Below are positions 18,958-29,787 of a DNA stretch of 53,157 bases, piece by piece. The stretch is from Lysobacterales bacterium 15-68-25 (GTDB lineage: Bacteria; Pseudomonadota; Gammaproteobacteria; Xanthomonadales; Rhodanobacteraceae): assembly GCA_002279065.1 (NCBI GenBank), contig NCKB01000017.1, positions 1-53,157 on the forward strand, given 5' to 3'. Numbering within the stretch: position 1 is the stretch's first letter; every line of letters starts with the position of its first letter. A program made the translations under genes and the position numbers. A model generated the notes under the pieces. The model was not told the origin of the DNA and did no database searches. It was given only the letters and a program-made list of their open reading frames with translations.

Positions 18958-20208
18958 TCAGTGCAGGTGGTCGTGCAGCAGCAGGCAGGTGTGGTGCTGC
19001 TGGAAGTCGAGGAAGAAATCCATGTCGCGCAGCGCGCCGCTACCCAGCATGTAGGGCCACGGCATCCGGGCATCGGGAAACACGTCGAAGGTCATGTGGA
19101 TCGGCTGGCCGGAGACCACGACTTCGGCGGTGGCCCGGCTGACCCGTGCGTGGTGGGTGAACTCGCCAGGGCCGTTGGTTCGCGCCCGGCGGTTGTCGTA
19201 AAGGGGCAACTGGTCGGCAGCCTGGCGGTTGCCGCTGAGGTAGAGATCGCTGCCGCTGACCAGTTCGGTGGTCTCGATGTGGCCGTCGATTGGCAGGGCG
19301 ACCACCACGCGCAACCAGTTGCCCCATGGGTTGCTGGCCACCAGCATCGGCTCATGGCATGCGGGGCGTGGCGACTTCGGGCCGTACACCTGTAGCTCCG
19401 TCCGGGACAGACGGAACGCTCCCAGTTGACGAAGCACGTCGATGCCGAGCACCCGCTCGCGACCCGGCACGACCTCCACCGGGACCTGAGTGAGGGTGAT
19501 CGGGCCGAGCTGCATGCGGTCGAGCACGCCGTACTGCAAGGGCACGTCGGTGCCGAGAAAGTCGCGTGTTTGGCCGGTGATTCCCAGCATGCGCACGCCC
19601 ATCCGCTTTGCAGTGGCCTCGTCCAGTGCCAGCGGACCCGAGCCGGTACCCGGCACCAGTCGCGTCGTCAGGCCGTTGGCCTGCACTTCCAGCAGACCCC
19701 GCCGGTCGCGTGGCCGGTGGACCAGTGGGAGGATGGCGCCAGTCGCGGGCATCTCCACCTTCATCGGCGCAACGCCCCGGTGGGCGTCGACGTAGTCGCG
19801 CATCGTCTTCAACGTCGCGGCGGGCACCTTGCCGGTGAAGCGCTGGATGACGGCCTGCTCGGCCGGGTCCGCGACCGCAGGACCCTGCGCCAGGCGCAGG
19901 TTGCCGTTGTCGAACTGGGCGCAGAACAGGGCGATGCCGGGATCGCTGCCGATCAGTGCCCGCTCGCACAGTCGGGCGTCTTCGCTGGATTTGTCCAGGT
20001 TGAGGTGGATGCGCTCCAGCGCCATCGCCGCCAGCACCCGCATGACTGGGTCCGAAGTGTGCTGGTAGGCGTCGGCCAGGGCCGGCACGCTGGCGTCCAC
20101 GGTGGCCTGGGTGACCATGTCGCGGTGCCAGTCGCCGGCAGGGGCGGGCTCGGCGGCAGCGGCAACGCCGGCGAGCGTCAGGCCGGCGAGCATCATCCAT
20201 GACCTCAT
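18958..20208 (-). CDS. Exported protein with degenerate aspartyl-protease-like repeats
   Basis: A 416-aa protein with a Sec signal peptide (about 1-19, MRSWMMLAGLTLAGVAAAA). The middle and C-terminal parts resemble retropepsin-like domains: LVPGTGSGPLALDEATAKRMGV occupies the place of the usual DTGAS loop, and ELVSGSDLYLSGN is a possible second copy, but the catalytic Asp is absent in both. It is therefore probably not an active protease, or uses the fold for binding. The N-terminal part, about 20-140, is helical. The start at 20208 was chosen because the signal peptide begins there; 58 upstream in-frame codons overlap the promoter region. Function is unknown. Confidence 0.6.
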   Translation of the reverse strand: MRSWMMLAGLTLAGVAAAAEPAPAGDWHRDMVTQATVDASVPALADAYQHTSDPVMRVLAAMALERIHLNLDKSSEDARLCERALIGSDPGIALFCAQFDNGNLRLAQGPAVADPAEQAVIQRFTGKVPAATLKTMRDYVDAHRGVAPMKVEMPATGAILPLVHRPRDRRGLLEVQANGLTTRLVPGTGSGPLALDEATAKRMGVRMLGITGQTRDFLGTDVPLQYGVLDRMQLGPITLTQVPVEVVPGRERVLGIDVLRQLGAFRLSRTELQVYGPKSPRPACHEPMLVASNPWGNWLRVVVALPIDGHIETTELVSGSDLYLSGNRQAADQLPLYDNRRARTNGPGEFTHHARVSRATAEVVVSGQPIHMTFDVFPDARMPWPYMLGSGALRDMDFFLDFQQHHTCLLLHDHLH

Positions 20209-20329
20209 GAGTGCATCCTTGCAGTCGGGCGGGAGGCCGCGAGTATAGCGACTGGACATCGCTCGCCGCACAGAGGCGGCGTGCCCTCTGCTACCATGAT
20301 CGGCCATTTTTCCCTGTTGCCAACCATCC

Positions 20330-21455
20330 ATGATCGAGACCAATCCGATCCTTGCGCAGATCGCGGACCTGACCGGCCGCATCGAGTCGCTTAGGGGGTA
20401 TCTTTGACTACCCGGCCAAGCGCGAGCGGCTGGAAGAAGTAACCCGCGAACTGGAGAGTCCCAACGTCTGGGACGATCCGACCCGCGCGCAGGAGCTGGG
20501 CCGCGAGCGCGCCCGCCTGGACACCGTCGTCAACGGCATCGACCGGCTCACCGCCGGCCTCGCCGACGCGCGCGAACTGCTGGAACTGGCCGCGGCCGAC
20601 GGTGACGACGACACTGTCGCCTCGGTGCAGGGTGACGTCGCCCTGCTCGAGGTCGAGGTGAACAAGCTGGAGTTCCAGCGCATGTTCTCCGGCAAGATGG
20701 ATTCGGCCAACGCCTACGTCGACATCCAGGCGGGTGCCGGCGGCACCGAGGCCCAGGACTGGGCCGAGATGCTGCTGCGCATGTACCTGCGCTGGTGCGA
20801 GTCGCGCGGCTGGAAGACCGAGCTGATGGAGGCCTCCGGCGGCGAAGTGGCCGGCATCAAGTCCGCCACCTTCCGCGTCGAGGGCGACTACGCCTACGGC
20901 TGGCTGAAGACCGAGACCGGCGTGCACCGGCTGGTGCGCAAGAGCCCGTTCGACTCGGACAACCGACGCCACACCAGCTTCACCTCGGTGTTCGTGTCGC
21001 CGGAAGTCGACGACAACATCGAGATCAACATCAACCCGGCCGACCTGAAGACCGACGTCTACCGCTCGTCCGGCGCCGGCGGCCAGCACGTCAACAAGAC
21101 CGAGTCGGCGGTGCGCATCACCCACGTGCCGACCGGTATCGTGGTGGCCTGCCAGACCGGCCGCAGCCAGCACGCCAACCGCGACACCGCGATGAAGATG
21201 CTGGCGGCCAAGCTGTACGAGCTGGAAGTGCAGAAGCGCAACGCCGAGAAGGATGCGGTGGAAGCGACCAAGTCCGACATCGGCTGGGGCAGCCAGATCC
21301 GCAACTACGTGCTCGACCAGAGCCGCATCAAGGATCTGCGCACCGGCATCGAGCGCTCGGATACCCAGAGAGTGCTCGACGGCGACCTCGACGAATTCGT
21401 CGAGGCCAGCCTCAAGGCGGGTCTGGAGGTCGGCGCCAAGCGCGCCGACGCCTGA
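20330..21455 (+). CDS. prfB: Peptide chain release factor 2, with programmed +1 frameshift
   Basis: Recognises UGA and UAA stop codons and triggers peptide release. The gene is read as 20330-20404 joined to 20406-21455, giving 374 aa. Codons 21-26 are CTT AGG GGG TAT CTT TGA: a Shine-Dalgarno-like AGGGGG just before the slippery CTT and an in-frame TGA at 20405-20407, identical in design to E. coli prfB. When RF2 is low, ribosomes slip +1 and make more RF2. After the shift the protein has the codon-reading motif KSPFDSD and the catalytic GGQ at residues 250-252, the same position as in E. coli. Confidence 0.97.
20387..20408 (+). promoter_or_regulatory. Autoregulatory +1 frameshift site of prfB
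   Basis: The segment cttagggggtatctttgac contains the internal Shine-Dalgarno AGGGGG (20393-20398), 3 nt before CTT (20402-20404) and the UGA (20405-20407). T20405 is skipped by the shifting ribosome. This explains the apparent break between the first 25 codons and the main reading frame. Confidence 0.95.
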
Positions 21456-21500
21456 TCCGGGCCTGTCGTCCCGTTCGTCCGATCCTGCGAGGAGGCATCC

Positions 21501-21788
21501 ATGAAGCGTGGAACGTTCCTTTCAATCGCCGCCGCCGTGCTGCTCGCCGGCACGGGCGCGGTCAGCGCCCAGCCGCAGTCGACCAAGCAGGCGATCAAGC
21601 ACGATGCCAAGGCGGCCGGCCACGACATCGCCGACGGCGCCCGCGACGTCGGCCACGCCACGCGCGACGTGGCGATCAAGGTCGGTCACGGTGCACGCGA
21701 TGCCGGTCGCGGGATCGCCAAGGGCGCACGGGAGGGCTGGGACGCCACCAAGCACGGCTTCAAGGAAGTCTTCCACAAGGGCGGCTGA
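21501..21788 (+). CDS. Small exported amphipathic-repeat protein
   Basis: A 95-aa protein with a clear signal peptide (about 1-23, ending VSA-QP). The mature part is a single run of short helical repeats with phrases such as HDIADGARDVGHATRDV and GHGARDAGRGIAKGAREG, rich in Ala, Gly, Asp, Lys and His and with a period near 11. Such repeats resemble those of LEA-like or apolipoprotein-like amphipathic helices, suggesting membrane or surface association or stress protection; this is inference. gcgaggagg upstream supports the start. It lies between prfB and lysS. Confidence 0.65.
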   Translation: MKRGTFLSIAAAVLLAGTGAVSAQPQSTKQAIKHDAKAAGHDIADGARDVGHATRDVAIKVGHGARDAGRGIAKGAREGWDATKHGFKEVFHKGG

Positions 21789-21865
21789 GTCGACCCTCGT
21801 CTCTCCATGATTCAACCGACCGGCACCCGCCAGCGCGTGCGTGCCATCCGTAACGGAACCCTGCA

Positions 21866-23383
<1,518 letters not shown>

Positions 23384-23403
23384 TCGGCGAACGACGCGCG
23401 ATG

Positions 23404-23436
23404 ACGAAGGCCCGCCGCGTGCGGGCCTTCGTTTTT
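23404..23436 (+). terminator. Rho-independent terminator after lysS
   Basis: Perfect 12-bp stem acgaaggcccgc / gcgggccttcgt (23404-23415 and 23421-23432) followed by TTTT. It sits between convergent lysS and the YidC homologue and marks the 3' end of the large minus-strand block as well, although no T run exists on that side. Confidence 0.85.
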
Positions 23437-23443
23437 CCCGGGA

Positions 23444-24079
23444 TCAGGCGTTCGAATGCGGCCGCACGCGTCGCCGCAGGATCGCGGCCTGCAGCACGTT
23501 GACGCTGCTGGAGCCGGCCCAGTACAGGCCGAGGCCGGCGGCGAGGTGCCACACCATCAGGAACGAGACCAGCACCGGCAGCATCTGCAGCGCGGTCTTC
23601 ATCTGCGTCGGCATGGCTGGGTTGAGCACGATCGCCGCCCAGGTGAGTGCGGCGACCGCCAGCGCGAGCAGGAAGTCCGGCCGCGCCAGCCGCGGGATCC
23701 ACAGGAACGATCCGGCTGCCGCGACGCTCTGGCGGATCGCGGCATAGATGCCCATGCCCAGCGGCGCCTGCACGGCGGACACCAGCAGGCCGCCGCCGAG
23801 TCCACTGGTGATGCCGTGCTGCTTGTGCAGCGCCTGGGCGGCGCGAGCATAGGCCAGCGGGTCCTTTGCGTGTCGCTCGCGCAGGGCGTCGAGCTTCGGC
23901 TGCAGTGCCCGCATCCGCTGCTGGCGGTGCCAGCCCTGTTCGGCCAGCCGCAGGGTCAACGGCAGCAACACGAGACGGACGGCCACGGCGATGGCGACGA
24001 CGGCCAGACCGTAGCTGCCGCCCAGGAGATGGGCGAGGAGCGAGAGCCCTTCCGCGAACGGATGAACGAAAGATTCCAC
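23444..24079 (-). CDS. YidC/Oxa1-family membrane protein, short form
   Basis: A 211-aa inner-membrane protein with about five hydrophobic segments. The first conserved helix pair has AVRLVLLPLTLRLAEQG, whose Arg matches the hydrophilic-groove Arg of YidC, then MRALQPKLDALRERHAKDP, the typical cytoplasmic loop, and SAVQAPLGMGIYAAIR. It lacks the large periplasmic domain of gammaproteobacterial YidC (about 550 aa) and is the size of Gram-positive YidC proteins. It therefore looks like a second, specialised insertase, possibly for the N-ATPase subunits encoded in the same block. The start is GTG at 24079, with gaggcg upstream. It is 73 nt downstream of phosphoketolase. Confidence 0.82.
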   Translation of the reverse strand: MESFVHPFAEGLSLLAHLLGGSYGLAVVAIAVAVRLVLLPLTLRLAEQGWHRQQRMRALQPKLDALRERHAKDPLAYARAAQALHKQHGITSGLGGGLLVSAVQAPLGMGIYAAIRQSVAAAGSFLWIPRLARPDFLLALAVAALTWAAIVLNPAMPTQMKTALQMLPVLVSFLMVWHLAAGLGLYWAGSSSVNVLQAAILRRRVRPHSNA

Positions 24080-24152
24080 GATGGCGCCTCCCTGTGCATG
24101 TCGGCTTCCGCGACATGCGTTCGTCGGGCCTCACACTCAAGGGTGCCGCAAG

Positions 24153-26540
24153 TCACGCCGCGCCGGCCCGCCCCGGCCAGCGCCAGTCCGCGTATTCGGG
24201 TTGGTCGTATCCCTCGCTGCAGGCGAAGCGCTGACAGGCGAGGATGGCGTCCTTCATCCGATCGCGAACGTGCGCGCCGGCCACCAGCAGATCAGGCACA
24301 CGGTCGATGGCGTCGATCACCAGGTCGAAGCGGTCGATCTGGTTGCGGATGGCCAGGTCCATCGGGGTGTTGATGTTGCCTTGTTCCTTGTAGCCGCGGA
24401 CGTGCACGTTACGGCTGTTGTGGCGTCGGTACAGCAGCTTGTGGATCAGCCACGGATAGCCGTGGAAGTTGAAGATCACCGGCTTGTCGCGGGTGAACAG
24501 ACTGTCGAACTCGGCGTCGGACAGCCCGTGCACGTGCTCGCTTTCCGGCTGCAGCCGGAACAGGTCCACCACGTTGACGAAGCGCACCTTCAGACTGGGG
24601 AAGTGCTCGCGCAGTAGGGCGGTGGCGGCCAGCGCCTCCATCGTCGGCACATCGCCGGCGCAGGCCATCACCAGGTCCGGCTCGGCGCCGTCGTCGCTGC
24701 TGGCCCAGTCCCAGATGCCGATGCCCTTGGCGCAGTGGTCGGCTGCCTCGTCGATGGTGAGGTACTGCAGGTGGCGCTGCTTGTCGGCGACGATGACGTT
24801 GATCTTGTCGGTGCTGTCCAGGCAGTGGTCGACGACCAAGAGCAGGCAGTTCGCGTCCGGCGGCAGGTAGATGCGGGTGACCCGCGGGCTCTTGTTGGTG
24901 ACCACGTCGAGGAAACCGGGGTCCTGGTGCGAGAAGCCGTTGTGGTCCTGCCGCCACACGGTGGAGGTGACCAGGATGTTGAGCGAGGACACGCTCGCCC
25001 GCCACGGCACGTCCAGCGCCTTCTCGAGCCACTTCGCGTGCTGGTTGAACATCGAGTCGATGACGTGGATGAAGGCCTCGTACGAGGCCAGCAGGCCGTG
25101 CCGGCCGGACAGCAGGTAGCCCTCCAGCCAGCCCTCCAGTGTGTGTTCGGAGAGGATTTCCATCACCCGGCCGCCGCGTTCCAGGTGGGTACCGTCGGCA
25201 TCCTCCGGCAGCGTCGCGGCCATCCACGCCTTGCCGCTGGCCTGGTAGATGTCGTCCAGCCGGTTCGAGGCCGTCTCGTCGGGACAGAAGAAGCGGAAGC
25301 GGTCGGGGTTGGCGCGCATCACATCGCGCAACAGGCGTCCGGTCGGTCGGGTGTTCTCTTCGGTGGCGGTGCCCGGTTCGGTGACCGCCACGGCGTACTC
25401 GCGGATGTCCGGTCGCAGCAGCGCCCGCCGCAGCAGGCCGCCGTTGGCCACCGGGTTGGCGCTCATGCGGCGATGTCCGGACGGTGCCAGCGCCGCCAGT
25501 TCCGGCACCAGGTGGCCGTCCGCGGTGAACAGCGTCTCGGGGCGGTAGCTGCGCAGCCACTGCTCGAGCTGCCGCAGGTGGGCGGTGTCCCGGTGCGGGT
25601 CCAGCGGGATCTGGTGGGCGCGCCAGGTACCCTCCACGCGATGGCCGTCCACCTCCTTCGGGCCGGTCCAGCCCTTGGGCGTGCGCAGCACGATCATCGG
25701 CCAGACCGGCAGGCCCTCGAAGTGGCCGGTGCGGGCACGGCGCTGGATATCGGCAATTCGGTCCAGCGCGGTTTCCAGCGCGGTGGCGAGCTGCCGGTGT
25801 ACCTGTCGTGGATCGTGGCCTTCGACGAAGAGTGGCTCGTAGCCGTAGCCGCGCATCAGGTCGGCGAGCTGTTCGTGGGGAATGCGCGCCAGCACCGTGG
25901 GGTTGGCGATCTTGTAGCCGTTGAGGTGCAGCACCGGCAGCACCGCGCCGTCGCGCGCCGGATCGAGGAACTTGTTCGAGTGCCAGGCGGTGGCCAGCGG
26001 TCCGGTCTCCGCCTCGCCGTCGCCGACCATGCACACCACCAGCAGGTCGGGGTGGTCGAACGCCGCGCCGTAGGCGTGCGCCAGGCTGTAGCCGAGCTCG
26101 CCGCCCTCGTGCAGCGACCCCGGCGTCTCCGGCGTGCAGTGGCTGCCCACGCCACCGGGGAAGGAGAACTCCTTGAAGAAGCGACGCAGCCCGTCCAGGC
26201 CCGGCCCCTTGTCCGCATACAGCTCGCCGTAGCGTCCCTCCAGCCAGGCGTGGGCCAGTACCGAGGGCGCGCCATGGCCGGGGCCGGAGACGAAGATCGC
26301 GTCGAGTTCGCGCGCGCGGATCAGCCGGTTCATGTGCGTCCATACCAGGGTCTGGCCCGGGTCCGAACCCCAGTGGCCGAGCAGCCGGTGCTTGATGTGC
26401 TCCAGCCGCAGCGGCTCGTGCAGCAGCGGGTTCTCGCGCAGGTACAGCATGCCGGCGCACAGGTACAGCGAGGCGCGCCAGTAGCGGTCGAGGCGGACGA
26501 GCTCGTCGTCGGGCAGGACATTGGGAGACGGAGTGGACAT
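24153..26540 (-). CDS. xfp: Phosphoketolase (xylulose-5-P/fructose-6-P)
   Basis: ThDP enzyme that splits xylulose 5-phosphate (and often fructose 6-phosphate) with phosphate to acetyl-phosphate and a triose or tetrose phosphate. The 795-aa protein has the family signature EGGELGY (145-151) and the ThDP/Mg motif GDGEAETG (173-180), followed by [11 protein letters not shown]. Length is normal. AckA and Pta homologues are in the same strand block, so acetyl-phosphate can be used for ATP or acetyl-CoA. aggagg precedes the ATG, 27 nt after the beta-CASP gene, suggesting one operon. Confidence 0.95.
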   Translation of the reverse strand: MSTPSPNVLPDDELVRLDRYWRASLYLCAGMLYLRENPLLHEPLRLEHIKHRLLGHWGSDPGQTLVWTHMNRLIRARELDAIFVSGPGHGAPSVLAHAWLEGRYGELYADKGPGLDGLRRFFKEFSFPGGVGSHCTPETPGSLHEGGELGYSLAHAYGAAFDHPDLLVVCMVGDGEAETGPLATAWHSNKFLDPARDGAVLPVLHLNGYKIANPTVLARIPHEQLADLMRGYGYEPLFVEGHDPRQVHRQLATALETALDRIADIQRRARTGHFEGLPVWPMIVLRTPKGWTGPKEVDGHRVEGTWRAHQIPLDPHRDTAHLRQLEQWLRSYRPETLFTADGHLVPELAALAPSGHRRMSANPVANGGLLRRALLRPDIREYAVAVTEPGTATEENTRPTGRLLRDVMRANPDRFRFFCPDETASNRLDDIYQASGKAWMAATLPEDADGTHLERGGRVMEILSEHTLEGWLEGYLLSGRHGLLASYEAFIHVIDSMFNQHAKWLEKALDVPWRASVSSLNILVTSTVWRQDHNGFSHQDPGFLDVVTNKSPRVTRIYLPPDANCLLLVVDHCLDSTDKINVIVADKQRHLQYLTIDEAADHCAKGIGIWDWASSDDGAEPDLVMACAGDVPTMEALAATALLREHFPSLKVRFVNVVDLFRLQPESEHVHGLSDAEFDSLFTRDKPVIFNFHGYPWLIHKLLYRRHNSRNVHVRGYKEQGNINTPMDLAIRNQIDRFDLVIDAIDRVPDLLVAGAHVRDRMKDAILACQRFACSEGYDQPEYADWRWPGRAGAA

Positions 26541-26567
26541 GGGCAGCCTCCTGGCCGTCGATGGAAG

Positions 26568-27947
26568 CTAGAGCGTGATGGCGTCGCCCTTGCCGGGCAT
26601 GTGCACCTCGGTCGTGGTGAGCCGCGTGGCGAACGCCTGCATCACCCGTTCGTCGCCATGCACGAGGATGGTCTTGTCCGGTCGAACCGCCGCGTGCCAG
26701 GCCAGCAGTTCGTCGCAGTCGGCGTGTGCGGAGAAGCCGTTGATGGTGTGCAGGTGCGCGCGTACCGGGATGTCGTCGCCGAACAGGCGCACGGATTTGG
26801 CGCCATCGATGAGGATGCGCGCCAGCGTACCGGTGGCGGCATAGCCGACGAACACCACGCTGGAGTCTTCGCGCCAGAGGTTATGCCGCAAGTGATGGCG
26901 CACGCGACCGCCGGTGCACATGCCCGAGCCGGCCATGATGACCGCGCCGCCGCGAATCCGGTTCAGCGCCATCGAGTCGGCGGTCTCGCGGGTGAAGCGC
27001 AGGCCGGGCAGGGCGAACGGATCGCCGCCATGGGCGAACAGGGCGCGTTCCTTCGGGTCGTAGCACTCGGTGTGGCGGCGGAAGATCTCGGTGGCGGAGA
27101 TCGCCATCGGCGAATCGAGGAACACCGGCAGCGTGCGCGGCAGACGGCCGCTCTCCACGCCGGCACGCAGGTAGTAGAGGATCTCCTGCGTACGCTCCAG
27201 CGCGAAGGTGGGAATCACCACGTTGCCGCCCCGCGCGAAAGTGTCGGTGATCGCGGCATACAGCTCTTCCACCGACGGACCCAGCGGCTTGTGCAGGCGG
27301 TCGCCGTAGGTGGTCTCCATCACCACCGCGTCGGCCTGCGGTGGCGGTTGCGGGTCGCGCAGGATCGGTCGACCGCTGTTGCCGAGGTCGCCGGAGAAGA
27401 TCACCGAACGGCCGCCGTCGCCTTCCTGTGCGATGCGGATGCTGGCCGAACCAAGGATGTGCCCGGCATCGTGGAAGGTGGCGGTCAGGCCCGGCGCGAG
27501 GTTGATGGCCTGACCGTAGCGTGCGACCCGGCCAAAACGGTCCATCGCATTGAGCGCGTCGAGCGTGGTGTATAGCGGATGGCTGTTGTCCTCGCCGCGG
27601 CGCCTGGCATGCCGCTGGCGGCGCTCGGCGTCGGCTTCCTGCAGGCCGGCGGCGTCGAGCATCACCAGCCGCGCCAGCTCGCGCGAGGCCGCGGTGGTGA
27701 TGATCTCGCCGGAGAAGCCACGATCGACCAGCAGCGGGATGCGCCCGCAGTGGTCCAGGTGGGCGTGGGTGAGCAGCAGGGTGTCGATGGCGGCGGGGTC
27801 GAAGCCGAAGTCGTCGGCATTCTGTTCGTCCAGTTCGCGGCTGCCCTGGTACATGCCGCAATCGACCAGGATGCGCTTGCCGGCAGCCTCGAGCAGGTGG
27901 CAGGAGCCGGTGACTTCGCGATCGGCACCGTGGAAGGAAATTTTCAT
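26568..27947 (-). CDS. MBL-fold beta-CASP ribonuclease-like protein
   Basis: A 459-aa metallo-beta-lactamase-fold protein with a beta-CASP insert, related to CPSF73/YsdB-type RNA nucleases. HAHLDHCG at 61-68 is the metal-binding motif. MAGSGMCTGGRVRHHL and FSAHADCDELLAWH are the beta-CASP and C-terminal metal motifs. Bacterial members are commonly found beside phosphoketolase, N-ATPase or PHB genes. No RNA target can be inferred. The start overlaps the upstream LOG gene by 4 nt (ATGA type), implying translational coupling. Confidence 0.9.
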   Translation of the reverse strand: MKISFHGADREVTGSCHLLEAAGKRILVDCGMYQGSRELDEQNADDFGFDPAAIDTLLLTHAHLDHCGRIPLLVDRGFSGEIITTAASRELARLVMLDAAGLQEADAERRQRHARRRGEDNSHPLYTTLDALNAMDRFGRVARYGQAINLAPGLTATFHDAGHILGSASIRIAQEGDGGRSVIFSGDLGNSGRPILRDPQPPPQADAVVMETTYGDRLHKPLGPSVEELYAAITDTFARGGNVVIPTFALERTQEILYYLRAGVESGRLPRTLPVFLDSPMAISATEIFRRHTECYDPKERALFAHGGDPFALPGLRFTRETADSMALNRIRGGAVIMAGSGMCTGGRVRHHLRHNLWREDSSVVFVGYAATGTLARILIDGAKSVRLFGDDIPVRAHLHTINGFSAHADCDELLAWHAAVRPDKTILVHGDERVMQAFATRLTTTEVHMPGKGDAITL

Positions 27948-28897
27948 GGGCGGGCATCCGTGGCGGAGGAGGAAAGCAGGGGGCTGCCGTTGTGGGCGTG
28001 CCAGTCGAGGATGCCCTGCCAGGCTTCGTCGGCGGTCTCGGCGTACCAGAACAGCTCACGATCCTCTTCGTCGATGCTGCCGGCCTCGAGCAGGAAATCG
28101 ACGTCGAACACGCGGCGCCAGTAGCTCTCGCCCACCAGCACGATCGGGATCGGGGCGCTCTTGCGGGTCTGGATCAGGGTCAGCGCGCCGAACACCTCGT
28201 CCAGCGTGCCGTAGCCGCCGGGCAGGGCGACGATGGCTGCGGCCCGCTTCATGAAGTGCAGCTTGCGCATCGCGAAGTAATGGAACTGCATACACAGGCC
28301 GGGGGTGACGTAGGGGTTGGGGTACTGCTCGCGCGGCAGCGCGATGTTCAGCCCCACCGTCTGGGCGCCGACCTCGCTGGCGCCGCGGTTGGCCGACTCC
28401 ATCGCACCCGGCCCACCGCCGGTGAGCACGGCCAGGCCCGGGACGTCGGCACGCCCGACCAATCGGCCGATCTCGCGCCCCACCTCGTAGTAGCGCGACA
28501 GCGCCTCGCGTCGCTCGGCCAGTTGCACGGCGCGGGCCAGCGTCGCGTCATCGGGCCGTTTCGTCGCCGCTTCGCGGGCTGCGGCCAGCTCGCGACTGGC
28601 GGTCTCCGGCTCGCGCAGACGGGTGCTGCCATAGACGAGCACCGTGCGCTCGATGCCGTGCGCGGCCAGCACCAGCTCGGCCTTGAGGTAATCCACCTGC
28701 AGCCGCACGCCGCGCGCCGCGCCGTCGTGCAGAAAGGCCGGGTCGCTGTCCGCTTCCAGGTAGGACGGGTGCTGCATGATCGCGCGCAGGCGCTCGTCCA
28801 CCCGCGGCTCTTCCGCATGGGCCTTGGGATGCTCCCAGGGCAGCGGGGTCCGGCGCTTTCGCGGCGGGGGCGGTGGACAGTGGCGGCGATGGTTCAC
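27944..28897 (-). CDS. LOG-family (TIGR00730-like) nucleotide phosphoribohydrolase
   Basis: A 317-aa Rossmann-fold protein with GGGPGAMESANRGA and PGGYGTLDEVFGAL, the two LOG-family nucleotide-binding motifs. Characterised members release bases from nucleoside monophosphates (cytokinin activation or AMP/GMP hydrolysis). It is longer than the 190-aa minimal LOG proteins, with a Pro-rich N-terminus (PPPPPRKRR). The start is GTG at 28897, with aaaggag 8 nt upstream. It overlaps the beta-CASP gene by 4 nt and lies 44 nt after atpG. Confidence 0.88.
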   Translation of the reverse strand: MNHRRHCPPPPPRKRRTPLPWEHPKAHAEEPRVDERLRAIMQHPSYLEADSDPAFLHDGAARGVRLQVDYLKAELVLAAHGIERTVLVYGSTRLREPETASRELAAAREAATKRPDDATLARAVQLAERREALSRYYEVGREIGRLVGRADVPGLAVLTGGGPGAMESANRGASEVGAQTVGLNIALPREQYPNPYVTPGLCMQFHYFAMRKLHFMKRAAAIVALPGGYGTLDEVFGALTLIQTRKSAPIPIVLVGESYWRRVFDVDFLLEAGSIDEEDRELFWYAETADEAWQGILDWHAHNGSPLLSSSATDARP

Positions 28898-28906
28898 GGA
28901 GGCTCC

Positions 28907-28926
28907 TTTCGTCGCGGCCCGCTGGC
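28907..28926 (-). other. GC hairpin between atpG and the LOG gene
   Basis: A perfect 7-bp stem cgcggcc / ggccgcg with a 4-nt loop lies in the 44-bp gap. There is no T run, so it probably acts as an RNA-processing or stability element rather than a terminator. Confidence 0.4.
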
Positions 28927-28941
28927 CGCGATGGGTGTGGG

Positions 28942-29787
28942 TCAGGTTCGGGCAGCGGAAAGCTCGAGGATCTCGTCGGTGATGTCTTCCTGGCGTACGC
29001 GCTGGAACTCCAGTGTGAGCGTAGCCTCGGTGCGTTCCAGGTTGCCGTGGGCGGCGATCATCGCCTGCATGCGGGCCTGGTTTTCCGCCGCGTAGGAAAG
29101 CATCAGCGCTTCGCACAGGTCGGCGTGCACGTATTCCACCGCGAGCTGTTCGAGCAACACTGCCGGCGGCAGGTTCATCAGCGGTACCTGGCCAACGGCG
29201 AGACGGGCGGGAAAGCGGCCGAAGTCGAACGGCAGCAACCAGCGGCGCACGATCGCCGGCTCCTCGCCTTCGGCTGGACTGCCGTAGACCAGCAGTACCC
29301 GGTCCGCCGTGCCACGGGCGGCGAGCGCCGCATAGACGGCATCGGAGATCCGGTCGGCCAGCGCGGAGACCTCGTCGGTATGGGCCGCCATCGGCACGCT
29401 CCAGTCCGGCGTGCGCCCGCGGTTGCCGGCCACCATCAGGCCGCGGTCGCCGACCACGAACAGGTGCCCGTCATCCGCCAGCGGCAGGGCGACATCCAGT
29501 ACACGCTCGTTGAAACTGCCGGCGAAGCCCTGTTCGGCGCACAGCGCAACCACCAGCACGCCGTCCGACCTCGCTGCCGGCGGCGCCATCGACTGGCCGG
29601 CCGGCAAGGTGCCGAGCACCTGGTCGATCGCCTGGCCGATGGTGGCCGCGTACAGGCGGATCGCCTCCAGCTCCCGCCGCGCCTGCTGCGAGCGGCTCGC
29701 AGCGATCGCCCGCATGGCGGAGATCACGCTGCCCAGCTGGCGCGTGGAGTCCAGTCGTGCGGCGACTTCGGCGAGTTGTCCGCTCAT
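28942..29787 (-). CDS. atpG: N-type F-ATPase gamma subunit
   Basis: Central rotary shaft of the F1 part. The 281-aa protein has the two terminal helices of the gamma coiled coil: an N-terminal part with [20 protein letters not shown] and a C-terminal part with [19 protein letters not shown] and [12 protein letters not shown]. It is somewhat divergent from housekeeping AtpG, as usual for N-ATPases. The start overlaps the atpA stop by 4 nt. It is the last gene of the atpDCQRBEFAG order that defines N-type ATPase operons. Confidence 0.9.
   Translation of the reverse strand: MSGQLAEVAARLDSTRQLGSVISAMRAIAASRSQQARRELEAIRLYAATIGQAIDQVLGTLPAGQSMAPPAARSDGVLVVALCAEQGFAGSFNERVLDVALPLADDGHLFVVGDRGLMVAGNRGRTPDWSVPMAAHTDEVSALADRISDAVYAALAARGTADRVLLVYGSPAEGEEPAIVRRWLLPFDFGRFPARLAVGQVPLMNLPPAVLLEQLAVEYVHADLCEALMLSYAAENQARMQAMIAAHGNLERTEATLTLEFQRVRQEDITDEILELSAART

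Noticed and set aside
20330-20407. prfB as a pseudogene because of the early TGA
   Set aside because: The TGA with AGGGGG and CTT is the conserved programmed frameshift site; the rest of the gene is intact.
24735-27575. 946-codon plus-strand frame opposite phosphoketolase and the beta-CASP gene
   Set aside because: Covers parts of two well-supported genes; no motif in its translation.
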